From positions 1-13,109 of the forward strand of contig JAZDHC010000188.1 of the NCBI GenBank assembly GCA_043806395.1: 13,109 nt of DNA, read 5' to 3'. The stretch's first letter is position 1, and each line of letters opens with the position of its first letter. This document shows positions 1 to 6,581 of this stretch, one piece after another. Under the pieces are notes generated by a model. It made no database searches and had not been told where the DNA came from. It was given only the letters and a program-made list of their open reading frames with translations. The position numbers and the translations under genes were made by a program. Source of the stretch: CG2-30-40-21 sp043806395 (lineage in GTDB: Bacteria; UBA9089; CG2-30-40-21).

Positions 1-98
1 TTGCAAAGAGCCAACAAAATATTTGCAGCTATGCCTATAAAAGTTGACCTCATTCCACGCATTATAGGATTTTGCTTGGTTTCTTCCGTAGATTTCAA
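1..98 (-). CDS. Cation diffusion facilitator (CDF) family transporter, N-terminal fragment
   Basis: This is the start of a gene running off the left edge; only 32 codons are visible. Translated leftward from a TTG at 98-96, it begins MKSTEETKQNPIMRGMRSTF and continues IGIAANILLALC. This hydrophilic stretch followed by Arg-Ser-Thr and a hydrophobic helix is typical of CDF metal-efflux transporters, whose first membrane helix often reads like RxTxxGIxxNLLLA. Members exchange Zn2+, Fe2+ or similar cations for protons across the inner membrane. The TTG start is preferred because AAGGA (complement of 106-110) lies 7 bases upstream; ATG codons at 62-60 and 53-51 are alternatives. The frame is open to the edge. 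No metal-binding residues are visible, so the family call rests on the N-terminal pattern alone and the substrate is unknown. Confidence 0.6.
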   Translation of the reverse strand, partial: MKSTEETKQNPIMRGMRSTFIGIAANILLALC

Positions 99-209
99 TT
101 GTTTTTCCTTGTGCGGTAAATTCCCCTTCCTGAGTAGTTACCCAAATCTAAACGATGGGGATTAGGGTTTACCAAAATGGCAAGCAAGGAATTGGTTGGC
201 AATGAAATA

Positions 210-226
210 GGTGGGCATTGCCCACC
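210..226. repeat. Short palindrome GGTGGGC-att-GCCCACC
   Basis: Perfect 7-bp arms (210-216 and 220-226) enclose a 3-nt loop, followed by CTAC. This looks like one of the short GC-rich palindromes dispersed in intergenic DNA of many environmental bacteria. Without the rest of the genome I cannot count copies. Confidence 0.55.
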
Positions 227-255
227 CTACCAGCTTGCTCAATTTGTTATCCTGA

Positions 256-287
256 TTTGAACCATGCTGATTGGGGCATGGTTCAAA
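256..287. repeat. Perfect 12-bp stem-loop downstream of thioredoxin
   Basis: TTTGAACCATGC (256-267) pairs perfectly with GCATGGTTCAAA (276-287) around an 8-nt loop. It lies about 95 bases past the leftward thioredoxin stop, so it could act as a transcription terminator or mRNA 3'-end stabiliser. The stem is A/T-closed, but no U-run follows on either strand, so a classic rho-independent terminator is not supported. A dispersed repeat is equally possible. Confidence 0.5.
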
Positions 288-382
288 ACTGTTCACCACA
301 GGGTTACAGAAAAGAAACCACCCATGCCCAGATTGGTAAAGAGTCCTTAATGAGTGGCTTCTTATTAATCACGATTTTCCTC

Positions 383-697
383 TTATAGCATTGCATCCAG
401 CTTCTTAACAATTGCCCCTTTTGGTGACATGCCAACTATTTCATCCACAACAACACCCTGTTTGAAAAACTTTATACATGGAATGCCTGAGATTCGATAA
501 TAGCTTGCCATGGCTGGATTTTCATCTACATTGAGCTTACATAGCTTGACTTTATCCTTATACTCTTCAGCCAATTCATCTAATATCGGGGCAAGCATTC
601 GACATGGACCACACCACGGTGCCCAAAAATCAACCAGAACAGGCTCATTAGAATTAAGTACCTCCTGGTCAAAGGTAGCGTCAGTTAAGTTAATCAT
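383..697 (-). CDS. trxA: Thioredoxin
   Basis: A 104-residue cytoplasmic thioredoxin, a general protein disulfide reductase recharged by thioredoxin reductase. The sequence shows the thioredoxin fold from end to end: VLVDFWAPWCGPC places the redox pair at Cys29 and Cys32, followed by a typical alpha/beta core with NVDENP and SGIP carrying the cis-proline (Pro73). The start at 697 is chosen because AGGAGG (complement of 707-712) lies 9 bases upstream, the length is canonical and no signal peptide is present. An upstream in-frame extension is basic and repeat-derived. The residue after the cis-proline is Cys74 where thioredoxins usually have Thr, and there is another Cys at 53. The gene follows the amidase gene with an 87-bp gap and probably shares its transcript. 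The enzyme class is secure; the symbol assumes it is the main thioredoxin. Confidence 0.95.
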   Translation of the reverse strand: MINLTDATFDQEVLNSNEPVLVDFWAPWCGPCRMLAPILDELAEEYKDKVKLCKLNVDENPAMASYYRISGIPCIKFFKQGVVVDEIVGMSPKGAIVKKLDAML

Positions 698-732
698 CCT
701 ATCGTTCCTCCTTATTTCTTTCCTTTTCTGAA

Positions 733-758
733 CTTTGCGTCCTTTACGCCTTTGCGAG
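733..758. repeat. Short tandem CTTTGCG-type repeat between amidase and thioredoxin genes
   Basis: Three near-identical units of about 9 bases follow each other: CTTTGCGTC, CTTTACGC, CTTTGCGAG. On the minus strand this reads as repeated CGCAAAG/CGTAAAG blocks. It fills most of the gap between the two leftward genes and resembles the dispersed short tandem repeat families seen in many environmental genomes. It lies upstream of the thioredoxin ribosome binding site and is not coding. Confidence 0.5.
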
Positions 759-784
759 AGACTCTTCATCTTGCTTGCGTGCAA

Positions 785-2071
785 TCACGGTATAATTAAT
801 GTCTGCCCCACAAATACTACCTCTGATGGGGGTATGTCTGCGTTAAATTTTTTAATCTCCTGAGCAGATATATCGTACATTGCAGATATGCTCCAGAGTG
901 TTTCACCGTCTTTAACTACATGATATTTATACCCGTTTGGCGATCTCAGGGAGACTACTGAAGATGATAGCCCCAAGTATTTCAAGGTTGCCTCATAGAT
1001 GGATTTTGCCATTAATTCCCGGAATTCATCAGTAGAAAGAAGCTTTTCCTCCTCAAGATTCGAGAGAAAAGCTGTTTCTACAAGAATAGAAGGAACATCA
1101 ATACTTTTTAAGACAGCAAATCCAGCCCGTTCAACCCCTATAAAAGGGGTATGGCAATAAGAAACCATTTTATCCAATGTAATCTTGGCCAATCCTAAGC
1201 TTTCATTAATTGCTTGAGTCTGACTTAAATCCATGAGAATACCAGCAACTGTATCATTATCAACCTTTGCAATGCCTCCAATCAAATCAGCCATGTTTTC
1301 ACGATGAGCAAGTAATTGTGCCGCTTTATTGCTTGCCCCTTCTGTGGAAAGGACATAAACAGAAGAGCCGCGAGCATTTGCTTTAAGGCTGGCATTAGCG
1401 TGAATGCTGATAAATATATCACCTTCATATTGCTGACACAATTTAACCCTTTCTCCTAAGGGGATAAAATAATCCCCATCACGGGTAAGAAATGCTTTTA
1501 CATCCTGTTTTTGATTAAAATAATCAGCAAGCTTTCGAGCTATACTTAAAACCACATCCTTTTCCTGTAACCCACTTGGACCTATTGCCCCAGGGTCTTC
1601 ACCCCCATGCCCAGCATCTATAACTACTATCTTTGCCTTTTGTTTTATCCGTTCAATCTCTTTTTGAGAGACAGGAAATGTCTTTTTTACATCAGGAATA
1701 TTAATGTCAATCACTAATCGGTCAGGTTTAGGTTGACATTTTTTCAATTGAAATACATTAAACGAAGTCTTCTTTGTAAGCCCAATCCTTATGCAGGATG
1801 TATTTTTATCATCCTGGGATACAAATATCTGCCTTATGGTAGTATTATTTACCAATAATTCCTGCTTATTGCTTTGGGTATTTTCTATGGTAATGAGTAG
1901 CTCAGAAGGGGCAGAAGACTCTTTTACCTGATAAGACACCTCTCCTGTCAGGTCAACTACTACCCTGATATTGGTTGGAGATGTCCAATACCTGACATTA
2001 GTCACGGTTGTTTGCTGGGCATAGCAGGAAAAGGCAAACAAGGATATAATAATTATTATGATAAGTCGCAT
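785..2071 (-). CDS. amiC: N-acetylmuramoyl-L-alanine amidase with AMIN and LysM domains
   Basis: A 428-residue periplasmic zinc amidase that cuts the bond between N-acetylmuramic acid and L-alanine in peptidoglycan, typically to separate daughter cells. Residues 1-18 are a signal peptide with an unbroken Ile run, probably cleaved after CYA. Residues about 22-125 form an AMIN domain, which localises such enzymes to the envelope or septum. Residues about 147-366 form the Amidase_3 catalytic domain: DAGHGG gives zinc ligand His155, LQEKD gives Glu170, SIHAN gives His224, and VETAFLSN supplies catalytic Glu332. Residues 383-428 are a LysM peptidoglycan-binding domain, absent from E. coli AmiC. 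The start has AAGGA (complement of 2083-2087) 11 bases upstream and a promoter at 2116-2143. The thioredoxin gene follows. The function is certain; amiC rather than amiA/B is by architecture. Confidence 0.95.
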   Translation of the reverse strand: MRLIIIIIISLFAFSCYAQQTTVTNVRYWTSPTNIRVVVDLTGEVSYQVKESSAPSELLITIENTQSNKQELLVNNTTIRQIFVSQDDKNTSCIRIGLTKKTSFNVFQLKKCQPKPDRLVIDINIPDVKKTFPVSQKEIERIKQKAKIVVIDAGHGGEDPGAIGPSGLQEKDVVLSIARKLADYFNQKQDVKAFLTRDGDYFIPLGERVKLCQQYEGDIFISIHANASLKANARGSSVYVLSTEGASNKAAQLLAHRENMADLIGGIAKVDNDTVAGILMDLSQTQAINESLGLAKITLDKMVSYCHTPFIGVERAGFAVLKSIDVPSILVETAFLSNLEEEKLLSTDEFRELMAKSIYEATLKYLGLSSSVVSLRSPNGYKYHVVKDGETLWSISAMYDISAQEIKKFNADIPPSEVVFVGQTLIIP

Positions 2072-2115
2072 TGTTTTAATATTCCTTTTCTTACACTACT
2101 TGAACTGTTACATAT

Positions 2116-2143
2116 ATTTTAGCATAAAATATACATTTGTCAA
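2116..2143 (-). promoter_or_regulatory. Sigma70-type promoter for the amidase-thioredoxin unit
   Basis: Read leftward, TTGACA (2143-2138) and TAAAAT (2121-2116) are separated by 16 bases, with TG one base before the -10 (extended -10). It points at the amidase start about 45 bases on. It is back to back with the prepilin peptidase promoter; the two -35 boxes lie 28 bases apart. Confidence 0.7.
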
Positions 2144-2171
2144 CCAAAAAAATCAGGGTGTGAGAAATTTG

Positions 2172-2200
2172 TTGACATTTCTCAATATATATGTTATGTT
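2172..2200 (+). promoter_or_regulatory. Sigma70-type promoter for the prepilin peptidase gene
   Basis: A perfect TTGACA (2172-2177) is followed after 17 bases by TATGTT (2195-2200), with further TATATT just downstream. The start codon at 2239 lies about 32 bases beyond the expected transcription start. The surrounding AT-rich DNA gives many weak -10 matches, so the exact -10 is less certain than the -35. Confidence 0.65.
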
Positions 2201-2238
2201 ATATTGCTAATAATTGAATGTTTTTCTTAGGATAAAAT

Positions 2239-3030
2239 ATGCTAATATGTACCTGTTTGTTTATCTTTATCATTGGGGCAATGCTGGGTAGTTTTTTTAA
2301 TGTTTGTATTTACAGGCTGCCACGGGGAGAGGGAGTAATTTTCCCGGGGTCACATTGTCCAGAGTGTCAGGCAAAACTTTCGCCCTGGGATAATATTCCT
2401 ATCTTGAGCTATATCTTTCTCAGGGGTAAGTGCAGATATTGTAACGGGATAATATCAAACAGGTATATTCTGGTAGAGTCTATCACCGGGCTTTTATATC
2501 TTGGATTATATTTGAGATTTGGACTGGGGATTGACTTTTTTTACTATATATTCTTTATCTCCGTGCTTGTTATCATTACCTTTATTGATATTGAACACTT
2601 TCTTATCTTAGATAAGATTACATATCCTTCAATGGTTGTTGGATTAATAGCCTGTCTGATAAGAAAGGATTTGGCTGGTGGCGGGATTGGATTATTGGTT
2701 GGTGCAGGGATTATTTATGGAATAGTGATTATTTCCGCTGTTATTCTTAAAATGATAAACCATCCATGTAAGGATGAGGGCGGAATGGGGCTTGGCGATG
2801 TAAAATTGGGCGGGGTAATGGGTGTATTCCTTGGCTGGAAGTTTGTATTGGTTGCCTTATTCTTTGCCTGTCTCTTTGGCTCAATTATTGGGCTATTTCT
2901 TATTCTTTTGAAATTGAAGAAGCGGACGGATTATATTCCCTTTGGTCCATACCTTGCCATGGGGTCGCTGGTGGTGGTGCTTTGGGGAGAGAAGGTATTG
3001 GGATGGTATCTTGGGTTGCTTGGAAGATGA
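2239..3030 (+). CDS. pilD: Type IV prepilin peptidase / N-methyltransferase
   Basis: A 263-residue inner-membrane aspartyl protease that removes the leader peptide from type IV pilins or type II secretion pseudopilins and methylates the new N-terminus. The N-terminal domain has the four-cysteine zinc site of bifunctional members: CPEC (Cys40, Cys43) and CRYC (Cys65, Cys68). The first catalytic aspartate is Asp117 in FIDIEH and the second is Asp188 in GMGLGDVK, the GxGD motif. About seven or eight hydrophobic helices fit the family, as does the length. The start has TAGGA about 7 bases upstream, a modest site. No pilin, pseudopilin or assembly ATPase gene is in the window, so whether it serves pili, secretion or both cannot be told; pilD is used as a family symbol. 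Confidence 0.95.
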   Translation: MLICTCLFIFIIGAMLGSFFNVCIYRLPRGEGVIFPGSHCPECQAKLSPWDNIPILSYIFLRGKCRYCNGIISNRYILVESITGLLYLGLYLRFGLGIDFFYYIFFISVLVIITFIDIEHFLILDKITYPSMVVGLIACLIRKDLAGGGIGLLVGAGIIYGIVIISAVILKMINHPCKDEGGMGLGDVKLGGVMGVFLGWKFVLVALFFACLFGSIIGLFLILLKLKKRTDYIPFGPYLAMGSLVVVLWGEKVLGWYLGLLGR

Positions 3031-3084
3031 TAAGTGGATATTACATTGGACATCGTTCAAAAGAGGAGAATAACATCCCCCTAA

Positions 3085-3195
3085 CCCCCTTTTTTAAGGG
3101 GGAATCCACCCCCTACCCCCGTCAGCGGGGGACAGCAGAATGTCATTCCTGCGAAGGCAGGAATCCAGAGTCCCTGACCCTGCCAGCGGGGGACA
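3085..3195. repeat. Composite cluster of intergenic palindromic repeats
   Basis: Three hairpins sit side by side: CCCCCTT-tttt-AAGGGGG (3085-3102); CCCCCG-tcag-C-GGGGG-type stem (3116-3131); and ATTCCTGC-gaag-GCAGGAAT (3145-3164). The last is flanked by two identical copies of CAGCGGGGGACA (3123-3134 and 3184-3195). The ATTCC...GGAAT palindrome has the same form as the Neisseria dRS3 repeat (ATTCCC-N8-GGGAAT) and the very common dispersed repeat whose spurious translation reads WIPAFAGMT. The cluster lies between the prepilin peptidase and methyltransferase genes. It could end transcription, but no U-run follows any stem. Confidence 0.75.
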
Positions 3196-3262
3196 TTGCG
3201 GAGAAATGTGTTACTCTCTTTAATCATGCCTACATTTACTATAGAGGAGACAGAAAAGAAAA

Positions 3263-3844
3263 ATGGAAAAACAATCAGTATTTCGTCGAATATACAACTA
3301 TCTCTTACAAAACCGTGTCCCGTTGTCATTCATAGTTTTCACTTTTTTATTAGTTGAAAACATTATTGAACGAATCAGACCTCATGATATTGGTAATTTC
3401 CGTGATATATGGGTGATTATTGGTTTATTTCTTATCGTAGCTGGGGTTGGACTAAGATCATGGGCAGCAGGGGTCATCTGCAAGAGTGAATCTTTGGCAA
3501 ATACTGGACCTTATTGTCTGACAAGACATCCATTATATGTTGGCTCACTCTTGTTGGCGATTGGTTTTTGTATTATTATTGGTAATCCCATAGATATTTG
3601 GGTTGTTCTTGGGATAGCTCTTATACTATATTTTCCTAAAATACAACAGGAGGAATCCTATCTTTCTCAACGGTTTAAGGAAGAATGGATTGAATACATT
3701 AAGCAGACAGCTATTTTGTTCCCCAAAAAGATTTCTTTAGATCTTCGTTCAAATTGGTCACTGGGGCAATGGTTGCACAATAAGGAATATAATGCTTTTA
3801 TTTCCAGTGTGGTTGCATTGGTTATCCTCTGGCTGATTAGATAG
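3263..3844 (+). CDS. Isoprenylcysteine carboxyl methyltransferase-like (ICMT/PEMT family) membrane methyltransferase
   Basis: A 193-residue integral membrane protein of the superfamily that uses S-adenosylmethionine to methylate lipid-like or prenylated substrates at the membrane. Hydrophobic helices lie at roughly 22-34, 49-66, 92-107, 112-125 and 176-192. The diagnostic cofactor-binding pattern is NTGPYCLTRHPLYVG (residues 80-94) with Arg-His-Pro at 88-90, followed by Glu130-Glu131 and the usual FKEEWIEYIKQT...LFP tail. AGAGGAG (3243-3249) lies 13 bases before the ATG, rather far, but no better start is seen. The next gene begins 10 bp after the stop, so the two are almost certainly co-transcribed. 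The substrate is unknown; bacteria lack classical prenylated CaaX proteins, so a lipid or small-molecule substrate is more likely. The family is confident and the reaction is inferred. Confidence 0.85.
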   Translation: MEKQSVFRRIYNYLLQNRVPLSFIVFTFLLVENIIERIRPHDIGNFRDIWVIIGLFLIVAGVGLRSWAAGVICKSESLANTGPYCLTRHPLYVGSLLLAIGFCIIIGNPIDIWVVLGIALILYFPKIQQEESYLSQRFKEEWIEYIKQTAILFPKKISLDLRSNWSLGQWLHNKEYNAFISSVVALVILWLIR

Positions 3845-3854
3845 GGTGTAAGCA

Positions 3855-5858
3855 ATGAAAAAAAACAAACAAATCAAACAAGTACACTCTCAACCCATCA
3901 CAACTAAAGGTTTTCCATTAGCGAACATCCTCTTTCCAGATGAGAATATCATTCCTGTACATTTTTCTATCTACCAGCTGATATGCGGCATTGCTGTTTT
4001 TTTTGCAATATTCTTTGTTTACTTAAAAACCCTTTACCCAACCATTGGCTTGCTTGACAGCGGGGATATGGTTTCCTCTGCCTATGTCCTCGGTATTCCG
4101 CATCCACCCGGATATCCGCTCTATTGTTTGCTTGGAAAATTATGGATCAGCATTCTCCCTCTGGGTAATATTGCCTTCAGGATGAATATCTTTTCGAGTG
4201 TGGCTGCCTCCATTGCCTGCATGATGGTTTACTTCATTGTGCTCAAGATAACGCCTCAAAGCCGCAAGGGCATTATCGCTTGTTTTCCGGCAATAGTAGC
4301 GGCACTTATGCTCGCCTTTGCCAGTACATTCTGGAAACAAGCAGTTATTGCAGAAAAATATACCCTGAATGCTGCATTTGCCACCATCCTTATCTTCATC
4401 CTGCTCAAATGGCAGGAAGTAGCAGCCTGTAAGCAAAAGGGAGCAGTATCTTCAACTGTCAGTGGTGGTATCCCACAGATGCTTTTATATCTGTTTGCGT
4501 TATGTTTGGGGCTTTCCTTTACCCATCACCTTCAAAGCATATTTCTTGTGCCAGCGGGAATATACCTTATCATAGCTATTAACATGAGAGTGACCCCACG
4601 GCTTAATTATCTCACATATCTCAAGATGGCTTTGCTTTTCATTCTTCCTCTATTGCTTTACCTGTATCTGCCTATTCGTGCCTCAGTGAATCCCCTGACA
4701 AACTGGGGTGATCCTGATACATTAGAAAAGCTCCTCAATCATATTACCGCCAAACAATATGGATATTATTTTACCTCATCTCCTGTTAAATTAGCACAAC
4801 ATCTCTGGATCCATCTTACTGGCTTTTTCCCACCTCAATTTACCTGGCCTCTTTTATTGCCCGGTATTGCTGGATGTATCTTCTTGTTCAAAACATCCAA
4901 AAGGACAGCTATCTTCCTTGGATTAATTGTGGCAACCGACATTCTTCATTCTATTCGATATGATATCCTGAATATTGATGATTATTACATCCCTTCCTTT
5001 GCTATATTTGCCATCTGGATAGGTGTGGCTGTGGTGCATATCTGTAGCTGGACAATTAAATTTCATCAAAAATTACCCCTGATATTGACCTGCATTAGTC
5101 TGAGCCTGCCGATTATCCCGTTTTGCAGCCATTATCATCAACAGGACAAATCCAAACATTATTTTGCCTATGATTCTGCTGTAAATACCCTTAAGATATT
5201 CAAGGATAAGGCAATTATGTTTTGTGCCAGTGATGATATTGGTTTTCCTTCGTGGTATCTTTTGTTTGTGGAGAAAATGAAGCCTGAAACCATTATCATT
5301 GATAAGGCATTTCTGCAATATGCCTGGTATACGGAATTATTAAAACAACGCTATCCTGAAGAGTTTGCCTTTTCTGTGAGTCAGGCAGGATATTCTACTA
5401 CTCTGGATGAATATACTCTGAATTTTATCAATGCCAATATTGGGCGACATGCCATTTATCTGGAATATCAACAACCACTTGAGACAGAATTTTCTCTTGT
5501 GCCTGCGGGTGTTTTTTGTCAGATAATACCGAAGATAACCCCAGAGGAGATGAAAAAAAGGTTGAGTGAAATGGATATAAATTTCAACCTTCGCAAGGTA
5601 AGGGATACGGACATTTATAAAGATTGGCGAACAGCGGTTATCTTTAAGAATTATGGGGCAGCTTATTCTCAACTTGGCAGCTTTTGTGGTAATGCAGGTT
5701 TGTATGCACAGGCAGAAAAATACTTCCAAAAGGCAATAGAGATGAATCCAGATTCAGCCGATAATTATACAGGACTGGGAATGGTTCTGGAGCATATGGG
5801 CAAGGGGGAAGAGGCAAAGAGGATGTATCAGAAGGGCAAGGGAATTAAAGCCAAATGA
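3855..5858 (+). CDS. DUF2723 (GT117/TMEM260-like) membrane glycosyltransferase with C-terminal TPR repeats
   Basis: A 667-residue polytopic membrane protein of the DUF2723 family, related to eukaryotic TMEM260, a protein O-mannosyltransferase, and to the GT-C fold in general. After one membrane helix (about 41-58), the first external loop carries LLDSGD (Asp68 and Asp71) and the family hallmark HPPGYPLY (83-90), where the catalytic acid is expected. Roughly ten more hydrophobic segments follow to about residue 420, then a soluble region. The end (about 597-667) has TPR-like helices, including AQAEKYFQKAIEMNPDSADN and a second helical pair. Such enzymes transfer a sugar from a lipid carrier to proteins or glycans outside the membrane. 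Translation is probably coupled to the upstream methyltransferase gene; only a weak GGTG precedes the start. The donor and acceptor are unknown. Confidence 0.88.
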   Translation: MKKNKQIKQVHSQPITTKGFPLANILFPDENIIPVHFSIYQLICGIAVFFAIFFVYLKTLYPTIGLLDSGDMVSSAYVLGIPHPPGYPLYCLLGKLWISILPLGNIAFRMNIFSSVAASIACMMVYFIVLKITPQSRKGIIACFPAIVAALMLAFASTFWKQAVIAEKYTLNAAFATILIFILLKWQEVAACKQKGAVSSTVSGGIPQMLLYLFALCLGLSFTHHLQSIFLVPAGIYLIIAINMRVTPRLNYLTYLKMALLFILPLLLYLYLPIRASVNPLTNWGDPDTLEKLLNHITAKQYGYYFTSSPVKLAQHLWIHLTGFFPPQFTWPLLLPGIAGCIFLFKTSKRTAIFLGLIVATDILHSIRYDILNIDDYYIPSFAIFAIWIGVAVVHICSWTIKFHQKLPLILTCISLSLPIIPFCSHYHQQDKSKHYFAYDSAVNTLKIFKDKAIMFCASDDIGFPSWYLLFVEKMKPETIIIDKAFLQYAWYTELLKQRYPEEFAFSVSQAGYSTTLDEYTLNFINANIGRHAIYLEYQQPLETEFSLVPAGVFCQIIPKITPEEMKKRLSEMDINFNLRKVRDTDIYKDWRTAVIFKNYGAAYSQLGSFCGNAGLYAQAEKYFQKAIEMNPDSADNYTGLGMVLEHMGKGEEAKRMYQKGKGIKAK

Positions 5859-6273
5859 ACTGTAAATCAGGGGTTGTAGGGACAGGAGGTATCGCCCTCT
5901 GGCAGGTTTGTCCTTGTCCGAAAAACTCAGGCGAACAGTTGCAACGGCAATGTGAGTGAGAGCGTTGCATGCTTGATTCAATACTTGTAAGGAGTTATGA
6001 AAATTTTTGCAACAAAAACTTGCCATTCCTAACCAGTTGCAATCTTTACGGTTGCAGAAAATCTGATGCAATTTCCAGCATTTGTAGGCATTACAAAAGC
6101 TGAATTCCTTTGATTTTGGCAACTTTTAACAAATTGTAGAAAATCACCTCACGCATTATGTCAAGTATGTCAACAACTTACGATATTTGTCAAGTTGGGG
6201 CTTTTGCAGGATTTATGGCTATTTTTGTTGTAATCACTTGTTTTAATAAGTTACAAATAATTGAAAATAATAC
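5859..6273. other. AT-rich non-coding region with repeated AGTTGCAA and TGTCAA motifs
   Basis: I see no gene here; reading frames across it have no recognisable protein character. It contains a palindromic GTTGCAAC at 5938-5945 and related TTGCAAC, GTTGCAAT, GTTGCAG and ATGCAAT copies starting at 6007, 6036, 6051 and 6066. The last three are spaced exactly 15 bases apart. Nearer the promoter are three TGTCAA copies (6159-6164, 6168-6173, 6188-6193). These may be protein binding sites for the promoter at 6274-6302 or leftovers of an inserted element. No clear terminator for the upstream glycosyltransferase gene was found; TGCAACG (5940-5946) can pair with CGTTGCA (5963-5969). Confidence 0.5.
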
Positions 6274-6302
6274 TTGACAAATTTACATATTAATAGTACA
6301 AT
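6274..6302 (+). promoter_or_regulatory. Strong sigma70-type promoter for the small protein-peptidase unit
   Basis: TTGACA (6274-6279) and TACAAT (6297-6302) are separated by the ideal 17 bases, the best promoter match in the window along with that at 8560. Expected transcription starts near 6309, giving a leader of only about 22 bases before the ATG at 6331. Three TGTCAA copies lie 80-115 bases upstream. Confidence 0.8.
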
Positions 6303-6330
6303 ACATTATCATTGTAAAAAGGGGTAGCTT

Positions 6331-6525
6331 ATGATGAGTGGAGAAAATAAAACAATAGAAAAAAGAAATGAAGAAAAAGAGGTTGTGCAAAAACCAAAAA
6401 CTGTAAATTTACAATTATCAGAAGGGCGTCTTCGTAGGTTACAAGAAATAACTGCATGGGAACAACAGTCGGCAGAATCTATAAAGTTTCGGATTTTGGG
6501 AGAACCCTCTGGTTATTTTTATTAG
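6331..6525 (+). CDS. Small charged protein with ribbon-helix-helix-like C-terminal half
   Basis: A 64-residue protein I cannot assign to a named family. Residues 1-26 are very hydrophilic and charged (Lys/Glu-rich). Residues about 27-58 read VNLQLSEGRLRRLQEITAWE followed by QQSAESIKFRIL. The order short beta strand, amphipathic helix, turn starting at Ser, second helix is what CopG/Arc-type ribbon-helix-helix DNA-binding proteins look like, although the second helix is short. It ends GEPSGYFY. AAGGGG (6319-6324) is 6 bases before the ATG and the strong promoter at 6274 drives it, so expression is likely. An ATG follows immediately at 6334. It is in the same reading frame as the peptidase gene, but TAG (6523) and TAA (6535) separate them. 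Inference: an autorepressor or antitoxin-like partner of the next gene. Confidence 0.6.
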   Translation: MMSGENKTIEKRNEEKEVVQKPKTVNLQLSEGRLRRLQEITAWEQQSAESIKFRILGEPSGYFY

Positions 6526-6532
6526 GTATCTG

Positions 6533-6581
6533 CCTAAAGATTACATTTTTTCAAAATAGTTGCAACAAGGTATTCTTTAGG
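6533..6581 (+). promoter_or_regulatory. RNA hairpin overlapping the peptidase ribosome binding site
   Basis: CCTAAAGA (6533-6540) is perfectly complementary to TCTTTAGG (6574-6581), with a 33-nt loop. The 3' arm takes in the first three bases of the peptidase Shine-Dalgarno AGGAGG (6579-6584). The 5' arm begins 8 bases after the small gene's stop codon. A competing small stem, TAGG (6523-6526) with CCTA (6533-6536), overlaps the stop. A ribosome ending the small gene would cover the 5' arm and free the binding site, a plausible translational coupling device. The stem is only 8 bp, so stability is uncertain. Confidence 0.4.

Larger units (their letters stand above)
99..382. other. Non-coding gap with two short palindromes
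   Basis: I see no gene in this 284-bp stretch between the CDF start and the thioredoxin stop. Because both flanking genes run leftward, it should hold the thioredoxin terminator and the CDF promoter. I could not identify a confident promoter in it. Two palindromes, listed separately, are the only clear structures. Confidence 0.6.

Noticed and set aside
1..160. A second open minus-strand frame (WVTTQEGEFTAQGKTIEIYG...) at the left edge
   Set aside because: It has no usable start codon after the preceding stop; the frame with TTG at 98, AAGGA and a CDF-like N-terminus explains the region better.
698..784. N-terminal extension of thioredoxin to a 133-residue protein
   Set aside because: It would use a TTG start and a Lys/Arg-rich stretch that comes from the CTTTGCG repeat; the ATG at 697 has a perfect AGGAGG and gives the canonical length.
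3085..3102. CCCCCTT-tttt-AAGGGGG as a rho-independent terminator of the prepilin peptidase gene
   Set aside because: The stem is not followed by a U-run, and the sequence belongs to a dispersed repeat cluster; terminator function is not supported.
3081..3329. Minus-strand 82-residue reading frame containing WIPAFAGMT
   Set aside because: This is the well-known spurious translation of the ATTCC...GGAAT intergenic repeat; the frame runs across three palindromes.
2982..3335. Plus-strand 117-residue reading frame overlapping the end of the prepilin peptidase gene
   Set aside because: It crosses the repeat cluster and overlaps two convincing genes in another frame; it has no protein-like features.
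5754..6122. 122-residue minus-strand frame at the end of the glycosyltransferase gene
   Set aside because: It overlaps the TPR-coding end in antisense, is Cys/His-rich without recognisable motifs and has no ribosome binding site that I can see.
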